A DNA stretch of 64,000 nt, from assembly GCF_026930205.1 (NCBI RefSeq), contig NZ_JANHOI010000003.1:62001-126000 (forward strand). The letters are read 5' to 3'. This DNA comes from Bartonella sp. 220B. Lineage in GTDB: Bacteria > Pseudomonadota > Alphaproteobacteria > Rhizobiales > Rhizobiaceae. Both the position numbers and the translations under genes were made by a program. Below, piece by piece: positions 30,076 to 41,649 of this stretch (positions within the stretch are counted from its first letter, which is position 1; each line of letters begins with the position of its first letter). The notes under the pieces were generated by a model. The model had not been told where the DNA came from and made no database searches. It saw only the letters and a program-made list of their open reading frames with translations.

Positions 30076-30154
30076 CACATCACTACATTGAATTGCTTTT
30101 ATACTTTTTAAAAACAGTTATAAAACCATAAAAATGATATGCATAGTAAATAAT

Positions 30155-30179
30155 AAACCCGCTTATAAGAAGCGGGTTT
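30155..30179 (-). terminator. Hairpin terminator downstream of ftsZ
   Basis: AAACCCGCTT (30155-30164) pairs perfectly with AAGCGGGTTT (30170-30179) around a 5-nt loop. On the minus strand it is followed by a T-rich tail (ATTATTTAC). It probably ends or attenuates division-cluster transcription before lpxC. Confidence 0.75.
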
Positions 30180-30287
30180 ATAAAAAACAAAATATTTCCC
30201 TCAAAAACACAGTATATCTGGCAACACAAAGCTTTTTTACCATAGACAAAGAGATTAGGATTCTTCCCTTTCCTCACTTTTTGCCAA

Positions 30288-32042
30288 TTAATTGGCCTGA
30301 CGACGCAAAAATGCTGGTATTTCTAACTGATCTTCTTCACTTATGAAATTACGCTGATCTTGTGGTACATGGGGGTGTAACGCACCAGAACGACGTGGAA
30401 CATAAACAGATGCATCCTGAGAGAGTGCCTGAGAACTTTTATTATAAACCGATGCTTCTTTCTGCTGAGAAGATCTCACTGCAGGCTCTAAGCGAGCTTC
30501 TGGTTCAACTTCCTCACGATGTGTCAAGCTCTGTTTCAAACGCTGCCAAAGATTACGAGGACCTTGGACAGCTGCTGGTGCCCTCTCACGCTGTGCATGA
30601 ACAACAGGAGGAAAGTCTTTTAACTCAGGCATACGCATTGGTGAACGTACTTGCATCTGTTGTACCTGTTTTTCTTTCTGTTTTACAGCTTCTGTCATCT
30701 CATCAAGAACATGCGCAGTTGCTTCCATGCTTACTGGTGCAATCATAGATTGCGGAGAACCACGGCCAACGTGCATCCGTGGCGCATTTGACATCTGCCC
30801 ATGCACAACACCTGCCCCATAAGGAGCAGTATTCGCATTTCGTGCAACAACAGTATCGGTAGGTTGTGCAAAAATTTGACTTTTAGGACGGAACTGTTCT
30901 CCAGCTGTTTTTTCCTTTTCTATTTCAAGTGCTTCTATCACTTCTACCATTGTCTCAGAACGCAAAGGGGGTGACTGAACATGCAAAGAAGTTTGCGGCA
31001 CAGCAGGATCGCTCTTGCGCATGGAAGGTGCAGGTTTCTGAAATTGAGGATGAGAAGGTTGAACAATCTCACTCACCTCACGATCAATACCCGTTGCAAC
31101 CACGGAGACACGAATAACACCCTCTAGTGATTCATCATCAATAGCCCCAAAGATAACATTGGCATCCGCATCCACTTCTTCACGAATACGATTAGCAGCT
31201 TCATCGACTTCAAAGAGAGTCATATCACGCCCCCCCGTAATAGAAATGAGTAAGCCACGCGCACCACGCATAGAGGTATCATCCAACAATGGATTTGCAA
31301 TAGCAGCTTCAGCAGCAGCCAAAGCACGCCCATCACCAGAAGCCTCACCTGTTCCCATCATTGCACGGCCCATTTCATGCATAACAGAACGAACATCAGC
31401 AAAATCAAGGTTAATGAGGCCTTCTTTAATCATAAGATCCGTAATGGAGGCAACACCAGAATAAAGCACTTGATCAGCCATTGCAAAAGCATCAGCAAAT
31501 GTTGTTTTTTCATCCGCAATACGAAAAAGATTCTGATTGGGAATAACAATCAATGTATCGACAGACTTTTGCAATTCTTCAATACCAGCCTCTGCCGTTT
31601 TCATACGGCGTGCACCTTCAAACTGAAATGGCTTTGTCACAACCCCAACGGTCAAAATACCTTTTTCACGTGCTGCGCGCGCTACAACGGGCGCCGCCCC
31701 AGTTCCAGTACCGCCTCCCATACCAGCAGTAATAAAAACCATATGAGAATCTGCTAGATGGTCAATAATTTCATCAATACATTCCTCTGCCGCTGCTTGC
31801 CCAACTTCCGGTAGAGCACCAGCCCCTAAACCTTCCGTAACGGCTGCACCAAGCTGGATAACACGCTCAGCTTTTGACATAGCCAAAGCTTGTGCATCCG
31901 TATTTGCCACAACAAAATCAACTCCCTGAAGACCAGCATTAATCATATTATTCACGGCATTTCCACCACCACCGCCAACACCAAAAACAGTAATGCGTGG
32001 TTTTAACTCCGCGATATCTGGCCGATGCAGATTAATCGTCAT
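30288..32042 (-). CDS. ftsZ: Cell division protein FtsZ, long-linker form
   Basis: Tubulin-like GTPase that forms the Z ring. Length is 584 aa against about 380 in E. coli. The GTPase core (about 15-325) has the tubulin signature GGGTGTG (109-115) and the T7 loop NLDFAD (211-216). A very long variable linker rich in Pro/Gln/Arg (about 330-570) follows, then the conserved tail [12 protein letters not shown] (573-584) that binds FtsA. An enlarged FtsZ is known from Bartonella. The ATG at 32042 has AAGGAAAAGG just upstream; an in-frame start at 32066 is less likely. Confidence 0.96.
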   Translation of the reverse strand: MTINLHRPDIAELKPRITVFGVGGGGGNAVNNMINAGLQGVDFVVANTDAQALAMSKAERVIQLGAAVTEGLGAGALPEVGQAAAEECIDEIIDHLADSHMVFITAGMGGGTGTGAAPVVARAAREKGILTVGVVTKPFQFEGARRMKTAEAGIEELQKSVDTLIVIPNQNLFRIADEKTTFADAFAMADQVLYSGVASITDLMIKEGLINLDFADVRSVMHEMGRAMMGTGEASGDGRALAAAEAAIANPLLDDTSMRGARGLLISITGGRDMTLFEVDEAANRIREEVDADANVIFGAIDDESLEGVIRVSVVATGIDREVSEIVQPSHPQFQKPAPSMRKSDPAVPQTSLHVQSPPLRSETMVEVIEALEIEKEKTAGEQFRPKSQIFAQPTDTVVARNANTAPYGAGVVHGQMSNAPRMHVGRGSPQSMIAPVSMEATAHVLDEMTEAVKQKEKQVQQMQVRSPMRMPELKDFPPVVHAQRERAPAAVQGPRNLWQRLKQSLTHREEVEPEARLEPAVRSSQQKEASVYNKSSQALSQDASVYVPRRSGALHPHVPQDQRNFISEEDQLEIPAFLRRQAN

Positions 32043-32110
32043 TTCCTTTTCCTTCTCATAAAACATCGCAAGCCCAAGCGATAAAATTCAACTTACCTCA
32101 ATAAACTTAT

Positions 32111-33412
32111 TTAAAAACTCTCACGCAACCACTGACCAACACGCTGAAAACACCCGCGCGTGCCCGTCGATAAATGTTTTACTGCACCCTGCATTGTTTT
32201 TTCTTCAAAACCCACCAATTGCGGATAAATTAACAATCCAACAGCAGATGTAAACGCCGCCCCTTTTGCAAGAGAAGGAAGCCTTGAGATACCTAAAGGT
32301 CTTCCTATGCGAACATTTCTTCCCAAAATACGCCGTGCCATTTCTGGCAATCCTGTTAACTGGCTTGCTCCTCCAGTCAAAATAACACGTTTACCAATAA
32401 TGTGACAAAAACCAGAACGATTTAAACAATCACGCACCATCTCTAAGATTTCTTCAACACGTGCGCGAATGATACGACCAAGAACAGCACGAGGATATTG
32501 CGTTTCACGCTGTCCACTCCCAATTTCTGCCACATTAATCATATGTCGCTCATCAGCACTTGTCTGAAGTGCTGAACCATAGACCACCTTTAAACGTTCT
32601 GCCTCTGTAAGTGACATAGAAAATCCACGCGCAATATCAAGCGTCACGTGATGTCCACCAACTGCAAGAGCATCCGCATGAACAAATTTCCCCTCAAAAA
32701 ACACTGAAAATGTCGTTGTCCCACCACCGAAATCAATACATGCCGCCCCTAAATGCGCCTCATCATTCATCAAAACAGCAAGACCACTCGCAAAAGGAGT
32801 TACAACCATTGCTTCAACACTCAAATGTGCACGATTAATGCACGTTTCTAAATTACGCAAAGACGCTGTTTCCGCGGATACCACATGCACATCCACACCA
32901 AAATACTCCCCTGCCATGCCAACAGGATCAGAAATTCCTTTATCTCCATCCAATACATAAGAAACCGGAACTGAATGCATGACATGACGCTCAGCATCAA
33001 AAGCTTTGCGAGAAACATCTGAAAATGCCATACGCACATCACGACGTGTTATTTCACGGCCATCCAAACGAACCATGCCATTAATAAGAGCGCTTTGTAA
33101 TCGGCTTGAAGAAAAGTTTACAATTACCGAATCCACCACCAAACCAGCCATTTTTTCTGCCGCATCAACAGCCAAGCGTATTGATTGCTCTGCTTCAAAC
33201 ATATCCATGACAACACCAGATTTGATACCGCGCGAGCGCTGTACTCCAAAGCCTAGGATCTCGATAGAATGTGTACGGCTATGTAAATAATGCGTATGTT
33301 TCAAAGGACGCAAACAAGCAATAAAACAGACAATCTTACTTGAACCGACATCAAGAACCGTTAAAAAACGTGGTTTACGTCCTCCCATATAAGGTGATCC
33401 GAGCAACATCAT
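32111..33412 (-). CDS. ftsA: Cell division protein FtsA
   Basis: Actin-like ATPase that anchors FtsZ to the membrane. The 433-aa product has the phosphate-1 motif VLDVGSSKIVC (about 19-29), the phosphate-2 motif IDFGGGTTTFS, the adenosine motif ILTGGASQL, and a C-terminal amphipathic helix (QRVGQWLRESF) for membrane targeting. The start ATG ATG overlaps the ftsQ stop (TGA inside), so ftsQ and ftsA are coupled. ftsZ follows after 68 bp. Confidence 0.95.
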   Translation of the reverse strand: MMLLGSPYMGGRKPRFLTVLDVGSSKIVCFIACLRPLKHTHYLHSRTHSIEILGFGVQRSRGIKSGVVMDMFEAEQSIRLAVDAAEKMAGLVVDSVIVNFSSSRLQSALINGMVRLDGREITRRDVRMAFSDVSRKAFDAERHVMHSVPVSYVLDGDKGISDPVGMAGEYFGVDVHVVSAETASLRNLETCINRAHLSVEAMVVTPFASGLAVLMNDEAHLGAACIDFGGGTTTFSVFFEGKFVHADALAVGGHHVTLDIARGFSMSLTEAERLKVVYGSALQTSADERHMINVAEIGSGQRETQYPRAVLGRIIRARVEEILEMVRDCLNRSGFCHIIGKRVILTGGASQLTGLPEMARRILGRNVRIGRPLGISRLPSLAKGAAFTSAVGLLIYPQLVGFEEKTMQGAVKHLSTGTRGCFQRVGQWLRESF

Positions 33413-34338
33413 AGGCTTCCTGCCTTTCGTGCTTTTAAAATGCGTTCTTCTTCTGCCACAACAGCAGCACGACGTTCTAATGCCTCATCCGACAAAGAAA
33501 CTGTAACACGATCAGAAAGACGCAAATCAAGACTGAGAATATCGCGAGAAAAAAGACCTTGTGCTGCCTCTGTCTTAAGAAGAGAAGAAAGTCTTTCAAG
33601 TGCGTTCTTTTCAGGTAGCATAACGCGCACACCATTCTCCAAGACCAGATCCCAACGCCTTTCACCTACACGCACAAAAGCGCGAACACGACTGTACAAC
33701 TGCGAATAGACCGAAAGCTCTTGAAGAAACATTTTAGCCGCATTTTGCGCCCCCTTCCCAACGACAAGAGGCAACCCACGAACAATTCCTCCTTTAAAGG
33801 GCAAAATGACACGACCTGTATCATCGATAATATCCATCACGCCATCATGTTGCCAAATTGCATAAGGTTTACGCTCTACAACTGAAATACGTACTCTGTT
33901 GGGATAAATTTTTTGAATATTAGCTGATTGAATCCAAGCTTGCTGTTCTAAAAGAAAACGCGCCCTATCAACATCAAAAGTAAATATAGACTGAGCAGTA
34001 TCAAGTCCTAAAATTTTTAAAATTTCCTGTTTCACTAGGCGTTTATTGCCATTTATATCAACATCAGTAATCACAAAACCAGTATCTTCTATGACAGCCT
34101 TCACAATCATTCCCATATGTCCACTTGATGAAAGCCCATAAAGCACTGTAAAAAAGAAAAACAATAAAACTGCAAAAGATCCCAAATGGCGAGGAACATG
34201 GATACCGGCTATAAACTCAAACATAAACCGGAGCACACGACGATAAAGACGTGGCAAAACTGACACGAACAACACCTCCATCAAAACATTTGTTTTATGA
34301 ACATTCAACGCATACACGACGCGTCCTCCACCATCCAC
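33409..34338 (-). CDS. ftsQ: Cell division protein FtsQ
   Basis: Bitopic membrane protein linking early and late divisome proteins. It has a transmembrane helix at about 52-70, then a POTRA domain ([19 protein letters not shown] onward) and the FtsQ beta domain. The start is uncertain: the outermost frame opens with GTG at 34338 inside ddl; a TTG at 34308 overlaps the ddl stop as TTGA; an ATG lies at 34281. The protein would be 309, 299 or 290 aa. The stop overlaps the ftsA start. Confidence 0.88.
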   Translation of the reverse strand: MDGGGRVVYALNVHKTNVLMEVLFVSVLPRLYRRVLRFMFEFIAGIHVPRHLGSFAVLLFFFFTVLYGLSSSGHMGMIVKAVIEDTGFVITDVDINGNKRLVKQEILKILGLDTAQSIFTFDVDRARFLLEQQAWIQSANIQKIYPNRVRISVVERKPYAIWQHDGVMDIIDDTGRVILPFKGGIVRGLPLVVGKGAQNAAKMFLQELSVYSQLYSRVRAFVRVGERRWDLVLENGVRVMLPEKNALERLSSLLKTEAAQGLFSRDILSLDLRLSDRVTVSLSDEALERRAAVVAEEERILKARKAGSL

Positions 34339-35225
34339 TGTACAATACCGCCATAAGTACGACCACTCGCTTTTGCAATATCAGGAAAAAGAGACGTTGA
34401 TGTCATACCGGGCTGGGTATTAATTTCAAGCCAAACCAATTCTCCCGTTTCCTCATTAAAACGAAAATCAGAACGGCTAACACCTCGACAACCTATCGCC
34501 TGATGTGCAGCTAATGACATTCTTTGCACCTTTTGGTAAATATTTGATGAAAGTTGTGCAGGACAAATGTGAAGAGAGCCACCCGTTTTATATTTTGAAT
34601 CATAATTATAGAATTGAAAATGCTGATCAGGGAGAATTTCACAAACGTCTAGCACCTCATTTCCCAAAACCGCACAAGTAAGTTCACGACCAGGAATATA
34701 TTTTTCAACGATCACCTCATCCGCGTAACCCCATTCAGTCCCCACAACATAATGAGGCGGCGCAGATTCATTTTCTTTGACAATCATGACACCAAAACTG
34801 GACCCTTCACACACAGGCTTAATGACATAAGGAGGCTCCATGGGATGTATTCTTCCAATAGCAAAGCGACTCATAACACAAGAAGGCGCAACAGAAACTC
34901 CAACGCTCGCAACAACAATTTTTGCACGCCCCTTATCCATCGCCAATGCTGATGCCATTACTCCAGAATGGGTATAAGGAATTTTTAAATATTCAAGAAT
35001 ACCCTGAATACGACCATCTTCCCCAAAGGGGCCATGCAATGCATTGAAAGCAATATCAGGTTGCAATTGTTCAAGAACAGAAGCGATATGCCCATCAACA
35101 TCCACGCGGCTTACACGATACCCCTGCGCTTCAAGAACATCAGCACAAGCAGCACCTGAAGATAAACTTACAGACCGTTCGGAGGAGAATCCTCCCATTA
35201 ATACAGCTATATGTTCATCTTTCAT
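34305..35225 (-). CDS. ddl: D-alanine--D-alanine ligase
   Basis: Makes the D-Ala-D-Ala dipeptide for peptidoglycan. The 306-aa product is an ATP-grasp enzyme of the DdlB length, with the N-terminal [38 protein letters not shown] (ATP-binding loop) and [13 protein letters not shown] (Mg site, C-terminal). A strong GGAGGG precedes the ATG. The 240-bp gap to murB interrupts an otherwise almost gapless cluster. Confidence 0.95.
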   Translation of the reverse strand: MKDEHIAVLMGGFSSERSVSLSSGAACADVLEAQGYRVSRVDVDGHIASVLEQLQPDIAFNALHGPFGEDGRIQGILEYLKIPYTHSGVMASALAMDKGRAKIVVASVGVSVAPSCVMSRFAIGRIHPMEPPYVIKPVCEGSSFGVMIVKENESAPPHYVVGTEWGYADEVIVEKYIPGRELTCAVLGNEVLDVCEILPDQHFQFYNYDSKYKTGGSLHICPAQLSSNIYQKVQRMSLAAHQAIGCRGVSRSDFRFNEETGELVWLEINTQPGMTSTSLFPDIAKASGRTYGGIVQWMVEDASCMR

Positions 35226-35315
35226 AACAACTCACCCTCCTCTGTCTACTATATATAGACTACATAAAAACCACTCATACCATATAAAGAAAATACTAAG
35301 ATTTATTCTTGCGAA

Positions 35316-35456
35316 TCAATTACCTAGCATTTTTTGTAATGAATCAGACTCAGGCACAAGACGCAAGAGCTTCTCTGTTAATTTATTGATTCTTAATGGA
35401 TTTTTTTTATTATCTCTTTGATATGACTCAATTTTTTTATTGCATTTTTTATGCAC
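35316..35456 (-). CDS. Possible 46-aa small ORF between murB and ddl
   Basis: A frame opening with GTG 8 nt after the murB stop reads a Lys/Asn-rich start and then KLTEKLLRLVPESDSLQ before TGA. The second half looks protein-like and helical; the first half is low complexity. I recognise no family. It could be a real small protein in the cluster, or a relic. No good ribosome binding site lies in the 8-base spacer, although the murB 3' end could couple translation. Confidence 0.25.
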   Translation of the reverse strand: MHKKCNKKIESYQRDNKKNPLRINKLTEKLLRLVPESDSLQKMLGN

Positions 35457-35464
35457 TCAATAAA

Positions 35465-36442
35465 TCAATGGGACAGTTCAAAAAAAGGAACATAACGATC
35501 TTGTTCAAATTGACCAACACGCCATATCTCCCATTGTAACAGATGAGATGAGTGAGCAAAGACACGAGCACGCACTTTTTCACCCAATGCTTCAAGATCA
35601 TAACCTGTTGCGTGCCCCGTATTAATCATAAAGTTACAGTGCATTTCGCTCATTTGAGCACCCCCAACTCGCAAGCCACGGCACCCTGCCTCATCAATAA
35701 CGCGCCACGCAGATGTCCCTTCAGGATTTCGGAAAGTTGATCCACCTGTTTTTTCACGAACAGGTTGTACTGTTTCTCGATGACGGGTTACTTCATCCAT
35801 AGCAGCACGAATATCATCTTTATTTCCTAAGTGTCCTTCCAACAAAGCAGCAGTAAAAATAAGATCTTCAGAAACATTACAATGACGATAGGAATACTGC
35901 ATATCCTTCAAACTCAAGACATGACGCTGTCCTTTACGATCAAAGGCATAAACCTCAATAACACGTGCCGCTGTCTCAATACCATTCGCCCCAGCATTCA
36001 TTTTGAGTGCTCCACCAAGACCACCAGGAATACCATGATAAAAATGGAAACCTGCAATCTCAGCTTCTAAAGCCGCTGCTGCCAAATGTTTATCTGCCGT
36101 AGCAGCACCAACAAAAAAACGCGTTGGAGAAACTTGCCGCACTTGCCCAAAACCTTTAGCCGAAAGACGAATAACAACACCAGGAATCCCCCCATCACGC
36201 ACCAGAAGATTAGAACCAATCCCCACAATCGTTACAGGAACAGACACAGGAAGATTTTGAAGAAAAAGAGCTAAATCTGTTTCATCCGCAGGTTGATAAA
36301 AAAGTTCTGCTCGTCCACCAGTGCGAAACCACGTGACCTTACGCATCTCAACATTAGGCGTAAGTTTACCTTTTATTCCGCCCAACATCGGTTGCAATCG
36401 CGCCAACAGCGCTTCTCCATCAATGTGCTGAAAATTTATCAT
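35465..36442 (-). CDS. murB: UDP-N-acetylenolpyruvoylglucosamine reductase
   Basis: FAD enzyme that reduces UDP-GlcNAc-enolpyruvate to UDP-MurNAc. The 325-aa product has the FAD-binding block [15 protein letters not shown], the [20 protein letters not shown] block, the catalytic-serine segment GGSTFRNP, and [10 protein letters not shown] near the C-terminus. The ATG at 36442 lies within the end of murC (23-nt overlap); the longer frame to 36562 would run inside murC and is unlike the family. Confidence 0.95.
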   Translation of the reverse strand: MINFQHIDGEALLARLQPMLGGIKGKLTPNVEMRKVTWFRTGGRAELFYQPADETDLALFLQNLPVSVPVTIVGIGSNLLVRDGGIPGVVIRLSAKGFGQVRQVSPTRFFVGAATADKHLAAAALEAEIAGFHFYHGIPGGLGGALKMNAGANGIETAARVIEVYAFDRKGQRHVLSLKDMQYSYRHCNVSEDLIFTAALLEGHLGNKDDIRAAMDEVTRHRETVQPVREKTGGSTFRNPEGTSAWRVIDEAGCRGLRVGGAQMSEMHCNFMINTGHATGYDLEALGEKVRARVFAHSSHLLQWEIWRVGQFEQDRYVPFFELSH

Positions 36443-37847
36443 TGTTATCAAGTACCGCCAATTGATGAGGCAATGCACAAGCCCACTGTGTGATATTGCC
36501 AGCACCAAGAAAAACAACATAATCCCCCGAGCGAGCGAATGTAGAGACAATAGAAACAACATCCTCTAGTCCATGAATCAAACGCACATCACGATGACCC
36601 GCCATTTGAATATGTTCTACCAACTCTCTCGCACCAAAACCAGTGATCGGTTCCTCACCGGCTGCATAAACGGGTGCAATCAACACTGTATCTGCATCAT
36701 TAAAACAAGCAGCAAAATCATCAAATAAATGATACAAACGGGAATAACGATGTGGTTGTGCAATCGCAATCACACGCCCTTTTGTACTCTCACGCGCTGC
36801 ACATAAAACAGCCTTTATTTCAACAGGATGATGCCCATAATCATCAAATATTTCAATGCCGCGCCAACTTCCTGTTTGCGTAAAACGCCGTTTTACACCA
36901 GCAAATTCTGCTAAGCCCTTTTTTATAGATTCATTTGAAATACCAAGTTCATGCGCAATAGCAATCGCCGCTGTTGCATTAGAAACATTGTGTTGCCCAG
37001 ACATTGGCAAAATCAAATTTTTCAACTCAGTCTTTCTACCTGTTTTGCGCGAACGAATAAGAACATCAAAATGCGTTTTTTGACCATCCATCGAAAGATT
37101 TAAAAAACGAACATCTGCCTGTGGATTGGCACCATATGTGATCACCCAACGATCATCAATACGACTAGCCAATGACTGAACCTCTGGGTGATCAAGACAC
37201 AAAACAGCAAAACCATAAAAAGGAACATTCTCTACAAATTGCCAAAAAGCCTGGCGCACAGCATCAAAATTCCCATAATGATCCAAATGCTCAGCATCGA
37301 TATTCGTAACAACAGCAATATCAGCAGGTAACTTCAAAAATGTACCATCGCTTTCATCGGCCTCAACGACCATCCAATCCCCTTCTCCCATACGCGTATT
37401 CGTACCATAAGCATTGATAATACCGCCATTAATCACCACAGGATCCAAATGACCAGCAACAAGAAGTGCGGCTACCATAGATGTTGTTGTGGTTTTACCA
37501 TGCGTACCACCAACAGCAATTGCCCGACGAAATCGCATAAGCTCCGCTAGCATTTCCGCACGTTTTACAAGTGGCAAATGTCTTTCTTTCGCAGCAATAT
37601 ATTCAAGATTTGTTTTTTTAACGGCAGTAGAAAAAACAACAACCTCTGCATCTCCTAAATTTTCAGCATGATGACCTATATGAACATTAATTCCTTTGCC
37701 CCGTAAACGTTCAACATTTGCACTCTCAACTTGATCTGACCCTTGAACTTTATAGCCAAAATTATGAAAAATCTCAGCAATTCCACTCATGCCAATACCA
37801 CCAATTCCGATAAAATGGATAACGCCTATATTAAGTGGCATTTTCAT
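36420..37847 (-). CDS. murC: UDP-N-acetylmuramate--L-alanine ligase
   Basis: Adds L-Ala to UDP-MurNAc using ATP. The 475-aa product has the Rossmann-like start [15 protein letters not shown] (11-25) and the ATP loop GGTHGKTTT (113-121), followed by the DYGHHPVEI segment. The ATG at 37847 is chosen because GAGGAG stands seven bases upstream, inside the end of murG, giving a 17-nt overlap. Confidence 0.96.
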   Translation of the reverse strand: MKMPLNIGVIHFIGIGGIGMSGIAEIFHNFGYKVQGSDQVESANVERLRGKGINVHIGHHAENLGDAEVVVFSTAVKKTNLEYIAAKERHLPLVKRAEMLAELMRFRRAIAVGGTHGKTTTTSMVAALLVAGHLDPVVINGGIINAYGTNTRMGEGDWMVVEADESDGTFLKLPADIAVVTNIDAEHLDHYGNFDAVRQAFWQFVENVPFYGFAVLCLDHPEVQSLASRIDDRWVITYGANPQADVRFLNLSMDGQKTHFDVLIRSRKTGRKTELKNLILPMSGQHNVSNATAAIAIAHELGISNESIKKGLAEFAGVKRRFTQTGSWRGIEIFDDYGHHPVEIKAVLCAARESTKGRVIAIAQPHRYSRLYHLFDDFAACFNDADTVLIAPVYAAGEEPITGFGARELVEHIQMAGHRDVRLIHGLEDVVSIVSTFARSGDYVVFLGAGNITQWACALPHQLAVLDNNDKFSAH

Positions 37848-38967
37848 CAAAAAACTCCTCTTTTATATTTGACAATGATTGCCCTGCAATCAACGCTTCT
37901 GCCATATCCGCAAGGCGACTGGTTGCATGAGGTTGTCCAACTTTTTTTGCAGCAAGCGCTTGTTTTTCCAATAAGTGCGGAGAACAAAAAGCTTCTGTTA
38001 AAAGAGAAGCAAGTCTTTGTGCGCTTAAATCCTTTTCTGCGACGATTTGAGCCCCCCCTACAGCAGCAAGCAATGCAGCATTTTCTGCCTGATCATGATC
38101 TAAAGCATGAGGATATGGAATAAGCAAAGCGGGACGACCGATAAGAGCTATTTCACAAACAGATGAAGCTCCAGCACGTGATAAAATAAAATGAGATCGC
38201 GCCATACGTTCAGCAATATCCTCAAAGAAAGAGGCAACTTCTGCTTGCACACCCATCTTATGATAGATTTCTACTAACTCTTCAGCGCTACCGCGAACTT
38301 GCTGAACAATTCGTAAACGTTTACGATTCTCATCATCCAACAACGCAACTGCTTCCGGAACAATTTTCGAAAAAGAAGAAGCACCTTGACTGCCACCAAA
38401 AACCAAGAAATGAAATGGCTTTTCACCAGTTGATGGATCGTAGGAAATTTCTGCTGCTTTAAGAACAGCCTCACGCACAGGATTTCCTGTAAGAAGTATT
38501 TTATGAGCATAAGTATCATTGGTCGATAACAAACCACCTGCTATTGCATGCACAAAACTTGCTAATGCACGATTAGCACGCCCCATAATCGCATTTTGTT
38601 CATGAATAAATGTTGCGCGTCGACTTAAAGCCGCAATCAAAAGGGGGGGAAAGGTAGGATATCCACCAAATCCACCAACAAGCATAGGGCGCAGCTTATA
38701 AAACAGCGCTAATGACTGTCCCATTCCTTTTAATAAAGCCAAAAATGTTTTCACAAGTGCAAAAGGATGGCGTCCTGTAAATGTTGCTGATGAAACTATA
38801 TGTGTATGCTCTTCATCAAAGCAGCGTACAAAACCTTGCGCTCTTTCATCGGTTACCAAATGGACATCATATCCACGTTGCCTTAATTCAACGGCAAGCG
38901 CTTCAGCAGGGAAAAGATGCCCACCTGTACCACCAGCCACCAAAACAATAACTTTGTCATCCGTCAT
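37831..38967 (-). CDS. murG: Lipid II synthase MurG (UDP-GlcNAc transferase)
   Basis: Adds GlcNAc to lipid I on the cytoplasmic face, giving lipid II. The product is 378 aa. The N-terminal G-loop [11 protein letters not shown] begins at residue 11; a second G-loop, [11 protein letters not shown], and the [18 protein letters not shown] donor-site segment mark the C-terminal domain. It overlaps the ftsW end by 11 nt and murC by 17 nt, so it is tightly coupled. Confidence 0.96.
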   Translation of the reverse strand: MTDDKVIVLVAGGTGGHLFPAEALAVELRQRGYDVHLVTDERAQGFVRCFDEEHTHIVSSATFTGRHPFALVKTFLALLKGMGQSLALFYKLRPMLVGGFGGYPTFPPLLIAALSRRATFIHEQNAIMGRANRALASFVHAIAGGLLSTNDTYAHKILLTGNPVREAVLKAAEISYDPSTGEKPFHFLVFGGSQGASSFSKIVPEAVALLDDENRKRLRIVQQVRGSAEELVEIYHKMGVQAEVASFFEDIAERMARSHFILSRAGASSVCEIALIGRPALLIPYPHALDHDQAENAALLAAVGGAQIVAEKDLSAQRLASLLTEAFCSPHLLEKQALAAKKVGQPHATSRLADMAEALIAGQSLSNIKEEFFDENAT

Positions 38968-40114
38968 AAGTAATATCCAAGGCAGAAGGAGAGGAAAAAG
39001 CAGAAAGACGTGCTTCTGGCCAGCGGCGTGTTAAACCAAGCAAAATACCCATTGAAAATGCAATCGCCAGCATTGATGAACCACCATAGGAAATAAAGGG
39101 GAGTGTCATACCTTTTGGAGGAATTAAATGAAGATTAACTGCCATATTAATCGATGATTGAAAACCAATCATCATCGCTATACCAGTAATACCAAGACGT
39201 ATAAATGAATCACGCGTATTCAACGCTATATACAATGAACGTATAACGATAAAGCCAAAAAGCATCATAATGAAGAGACACAAGATAATACCATATTCTT
39301 CAGCAGCAACGGAAAATACAAAATCTGTATGGCTATCAGGAATGATCCGTTTCACTGTTCCTTCTCCCGGTCCTTTCCCAAACCAACCACCATTCAAAAT
39401 AGCATCACGTCCTACATCCACTTGAAAGGTATCACCTTCACCCGTCAAAAAACTATTGATACGTTCGCGAACATGGTGAAGAAAAAAATATGCGAAAACA
39501 ATTCCAACCATACCTAAAACAATAAACAAGAAAATAATGGTAAGAGGCACACCAGCAACAAAAAACAAACCACCCCATGTGGCGCTTATTAAAAGTGTTT
39601 GACCAATATCAGGTTGTAGAACAAGAAGCACACAACAAAAAATATAAAGTGCGGTAGCTAATGTATAGCCGAGGATACCTCTTCCCCGTATATGTTCCGA
39701 AAAAAGCCAAGCAGACATTACTACAAAAGCTGGTTTCATAAATTCTGAAGCCTGTACAGAAAAACCAAAGAGAGGAATCCACCGCCGCGCTCCCTTTAAT
39801 TCTGGACCAATAAACAAGGTCGCAATCATAAGAACGAGCGTTACAACAAGCAAAAGAGCACATAAACGGCGAATATTACGAAGCGAAAAAAAAGAAAGTG
39901 TAACCATCGTAAAAAACGCTGGAATACTAAAAATGACATGCCATCTAACAAAATAAAAACTATCAGCAATTCCAATTTTTTTTGCAATAGTAGGGCTTGC
40001 CGCAAAAGAGAGCATAATGCCAATCCCCATTAAAATCAAACAAGCAGCAAAGATAGAGCGATCGATCGTCCACCACCAATTTGCAATTGGGTCTCTATCT
40101 GCACGCGTGACCAT
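38957..40114 (-). CDS. ftsW: SEDS-family septal peptidoglycan polymerase FtsW
   Basis: Polymerises lipid II at the septum together with FtsI. It has 385 aa and about 10 transmembrane segments, with the SEDS hallmarks GPELKGARRWIPL, FGKGPGEGTVKRIIPDSHTD, and the final NLHLIPPKGMTLPFISYGGSS. The ATG at 40114 has GAGG upstream; the outer GTG at 40123 overlaps that site. The 130-bp gap before it is one of the few breaks in the cluster. Confidence 0.95.
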   Translation of the reverse strand: MVTRADRDPIANWWWTIDRSIFAACLILMGIGIMLSFAASPTIAKKIGIADSFYFVRWHVIFSIPAFFTMVTLSFFSLRNIRRLCALLLVVTLVLMIATLFIGPELKGARRWIPLFGFSVQASEFMKPAFVVMSAWLFSEHIRGRGILGYTLATALYIFCCVLLVLQPDIGQTLLISATWGGLFFVAGVPLTIIFLFIVLGMVGIVFAYFFLHHVRERINSFLTGEGDTFQVDVGRDAILNGGWFGKGPGEGTVKRIIPDSHTDFVFSVAAEEYGIILCLFIMMLFGFIVIRSLYIALNTRDSFIRLGITGIAMMIGFQSSINMAVNLHLIPPKGMTLPFISYGGSSMLAIAFSMGILLGLTRRWPEARLSAFSSPSALDITYDG

Positions 40115-40244
40115 TATATCCACCTCATCTTTTTCACAATTTTACTCAAAGTGATACGGTTCCTCTCTTTTTAGCAAACACTTTAAAAACTGAATTACAC
40201 AAAAAAAGATTCCGGAGTCTTAACATAAAAACATTTTTTTAAAT

Positions 40245-41645
40245 TTATGCTTCTTTTAACTGCATAACCAAAGAAACAAAGGCTTCTCCACGCACTTCAT
40301 AATTTTTGAATTGATCATAACTAGCACAAGCAGGTGAAAAAAGAACTGCAACCTCTTTTGCCTCGCAACACATAGCATCAATAGCAGCTTCACGCACCGC
40401 ATTTTCCAAAGTTAAACACATCGAAAAGGGAAAGGCAGATCCAATAGTGCGAGCAAATTCTTCCGCCGCACTCCCAATTAAATAAGCTTTGCGAATTTTA
40501 TGAAAAAATCCTCTTAAAGCCTCAATCCCACCTTCTTTCGCCTGCCCTCCAACAATCCAAAAAATATCATTAAAAGCAGCAAGTGCAGGAGCCGATGCAT
40601 CCGCATTTGTAGCCTTGCTATCATTGATAAACAAAACCGCTCCCATTTTTCGCACTTGCTGCATACGATGAGCCAACCCTTTATAATTCGCTAAATACTT
40701 TTCTATCTGTGGGTCTGTTATTCCTAAAGCCTGCAATGCTGCTAACGCCATAAGAGCATTTTGCGCGTTGTGACAACCACGCAACGCAGTCATATGAGCA
40801 AGATCTGCAAGCAACTGACGCTCTCCATCACGAACAGCAAAGAGCTTTGTCCCATCAGCATAAAAACCATTTTCAACAAAGTGTTCTTTGGAAATTGCTT
40901 CAACTTGATGATCTTCATGAAGCAATTGATGATACAAAGCCTGACAAGCAGCATCATCAACTGAAATCAAAGCATGAGAAGCCCTAGCAACTAAAGGCCG
41001 TTTGGCTTGTACATAAAGATCAAAACTACCATGGCGATCAATATGATCCGGCGTCACATTCAATAAAAGTCCAACAGTTGGCTGCAAAGAGGGTGTGAGA
41101 TCAATTTGAAAGGATGAACATTCAATCACATAAATACGTTTTTGAACAAATGGCTTAAGCGTTAATATTGGAGTGCCAATATTTCCTCCCATTTGCACAT
41201 CATAGCCCATTTGTTCTAACAAATGAGTAAGCAAAGCTGTCGTTGTTGATTTCCCATTTGTGCCCGTAATCGCAATGAACGGAACATCCTGATCGCAAAA
41301 GCCAGAGCACTGTAAAAAATGATTGCGTGCACGAACAAATAATTCAATATCACCGATAATTTCTATATCTTTTTGACGTGCTTTCTCAACAACCCAATGA
41401 GGCTTAGGATAAGTTAAAGGAACTCCCGGAGATAAAATCAATGCAACAAACTCTGACCAATCTGCATGAAGAAGATCTCTCGTTGGAATATTTTGTCGAA
41501 CAGCAGCTTGTACACCTGAAGGAGTATCATCCCACACAACCACTTCTGCACCGCCCCTGATCAGAGCTTGCGCAGCAGCTAATCCTGATTGCCCTAATCC
41601 AAACAAAGCAACTTTTTGACCTTTATAACACGCAACAGAAATCAA
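40245..41645 (-). CDS. murD: UDP-N-acetylmuramoylalanine--D-glutamate ligase
   Basis: Adds D-Glu to UDP-MurNAc-L-Ala. It is 466 aa if translation starts at the TTG at 41645, four bases after the mraY stop. This gives the family N-terminus MISV...[14 protein letters not shown]. No ATG exists near this point; the open frame reaches another TTG at 41693 inside mraY. The ATP loop is TGTNGKST (127-134), followed by [13 protein letters not shown] rare start codon may lower MurD output. Confidence 0.93.
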   Translation of the reverse strand: MISVACYKGQKVALFGLGQSGLAAAQALIRGGAEVVVWDDTPSGVQAAVRQNIPTRDLLHADWSEFVALILSPGVPLTYPKPHWVVEKARQKDIEIIGDIELFVRARNHFLQCSGFCDQDVPFIAITGTNGKSTTTALLTHLLEQMGYDVQMGGNIGTPILTLKPFVQKRIYVIECSSFQIDLTPSLQPTVGLLLNVTPDHIDRHGSFDLYVQAKRPLVARASHALISVDDAACQALYHQLLHEDHQVEAISKEHFVENGFYADGTKLFAVRDGERQLLADLAHMTALRGCHNAQNALMALAALQALGITDPQIEKYLANYKGLAHRMQQVRKMGAVLFINDSKATNADASAPALAAFNDIFWIVGGQAKEGGIEALRGFFHKIRKAYLIGSAAEEFARTIGSAFPFSMCLTLENAVREAAIDAMCCEAKEVAVLFSPACASYDQFKNYEVRGEAFVSLVMQLKEA

Positions 41646-41649
41646 AGTT

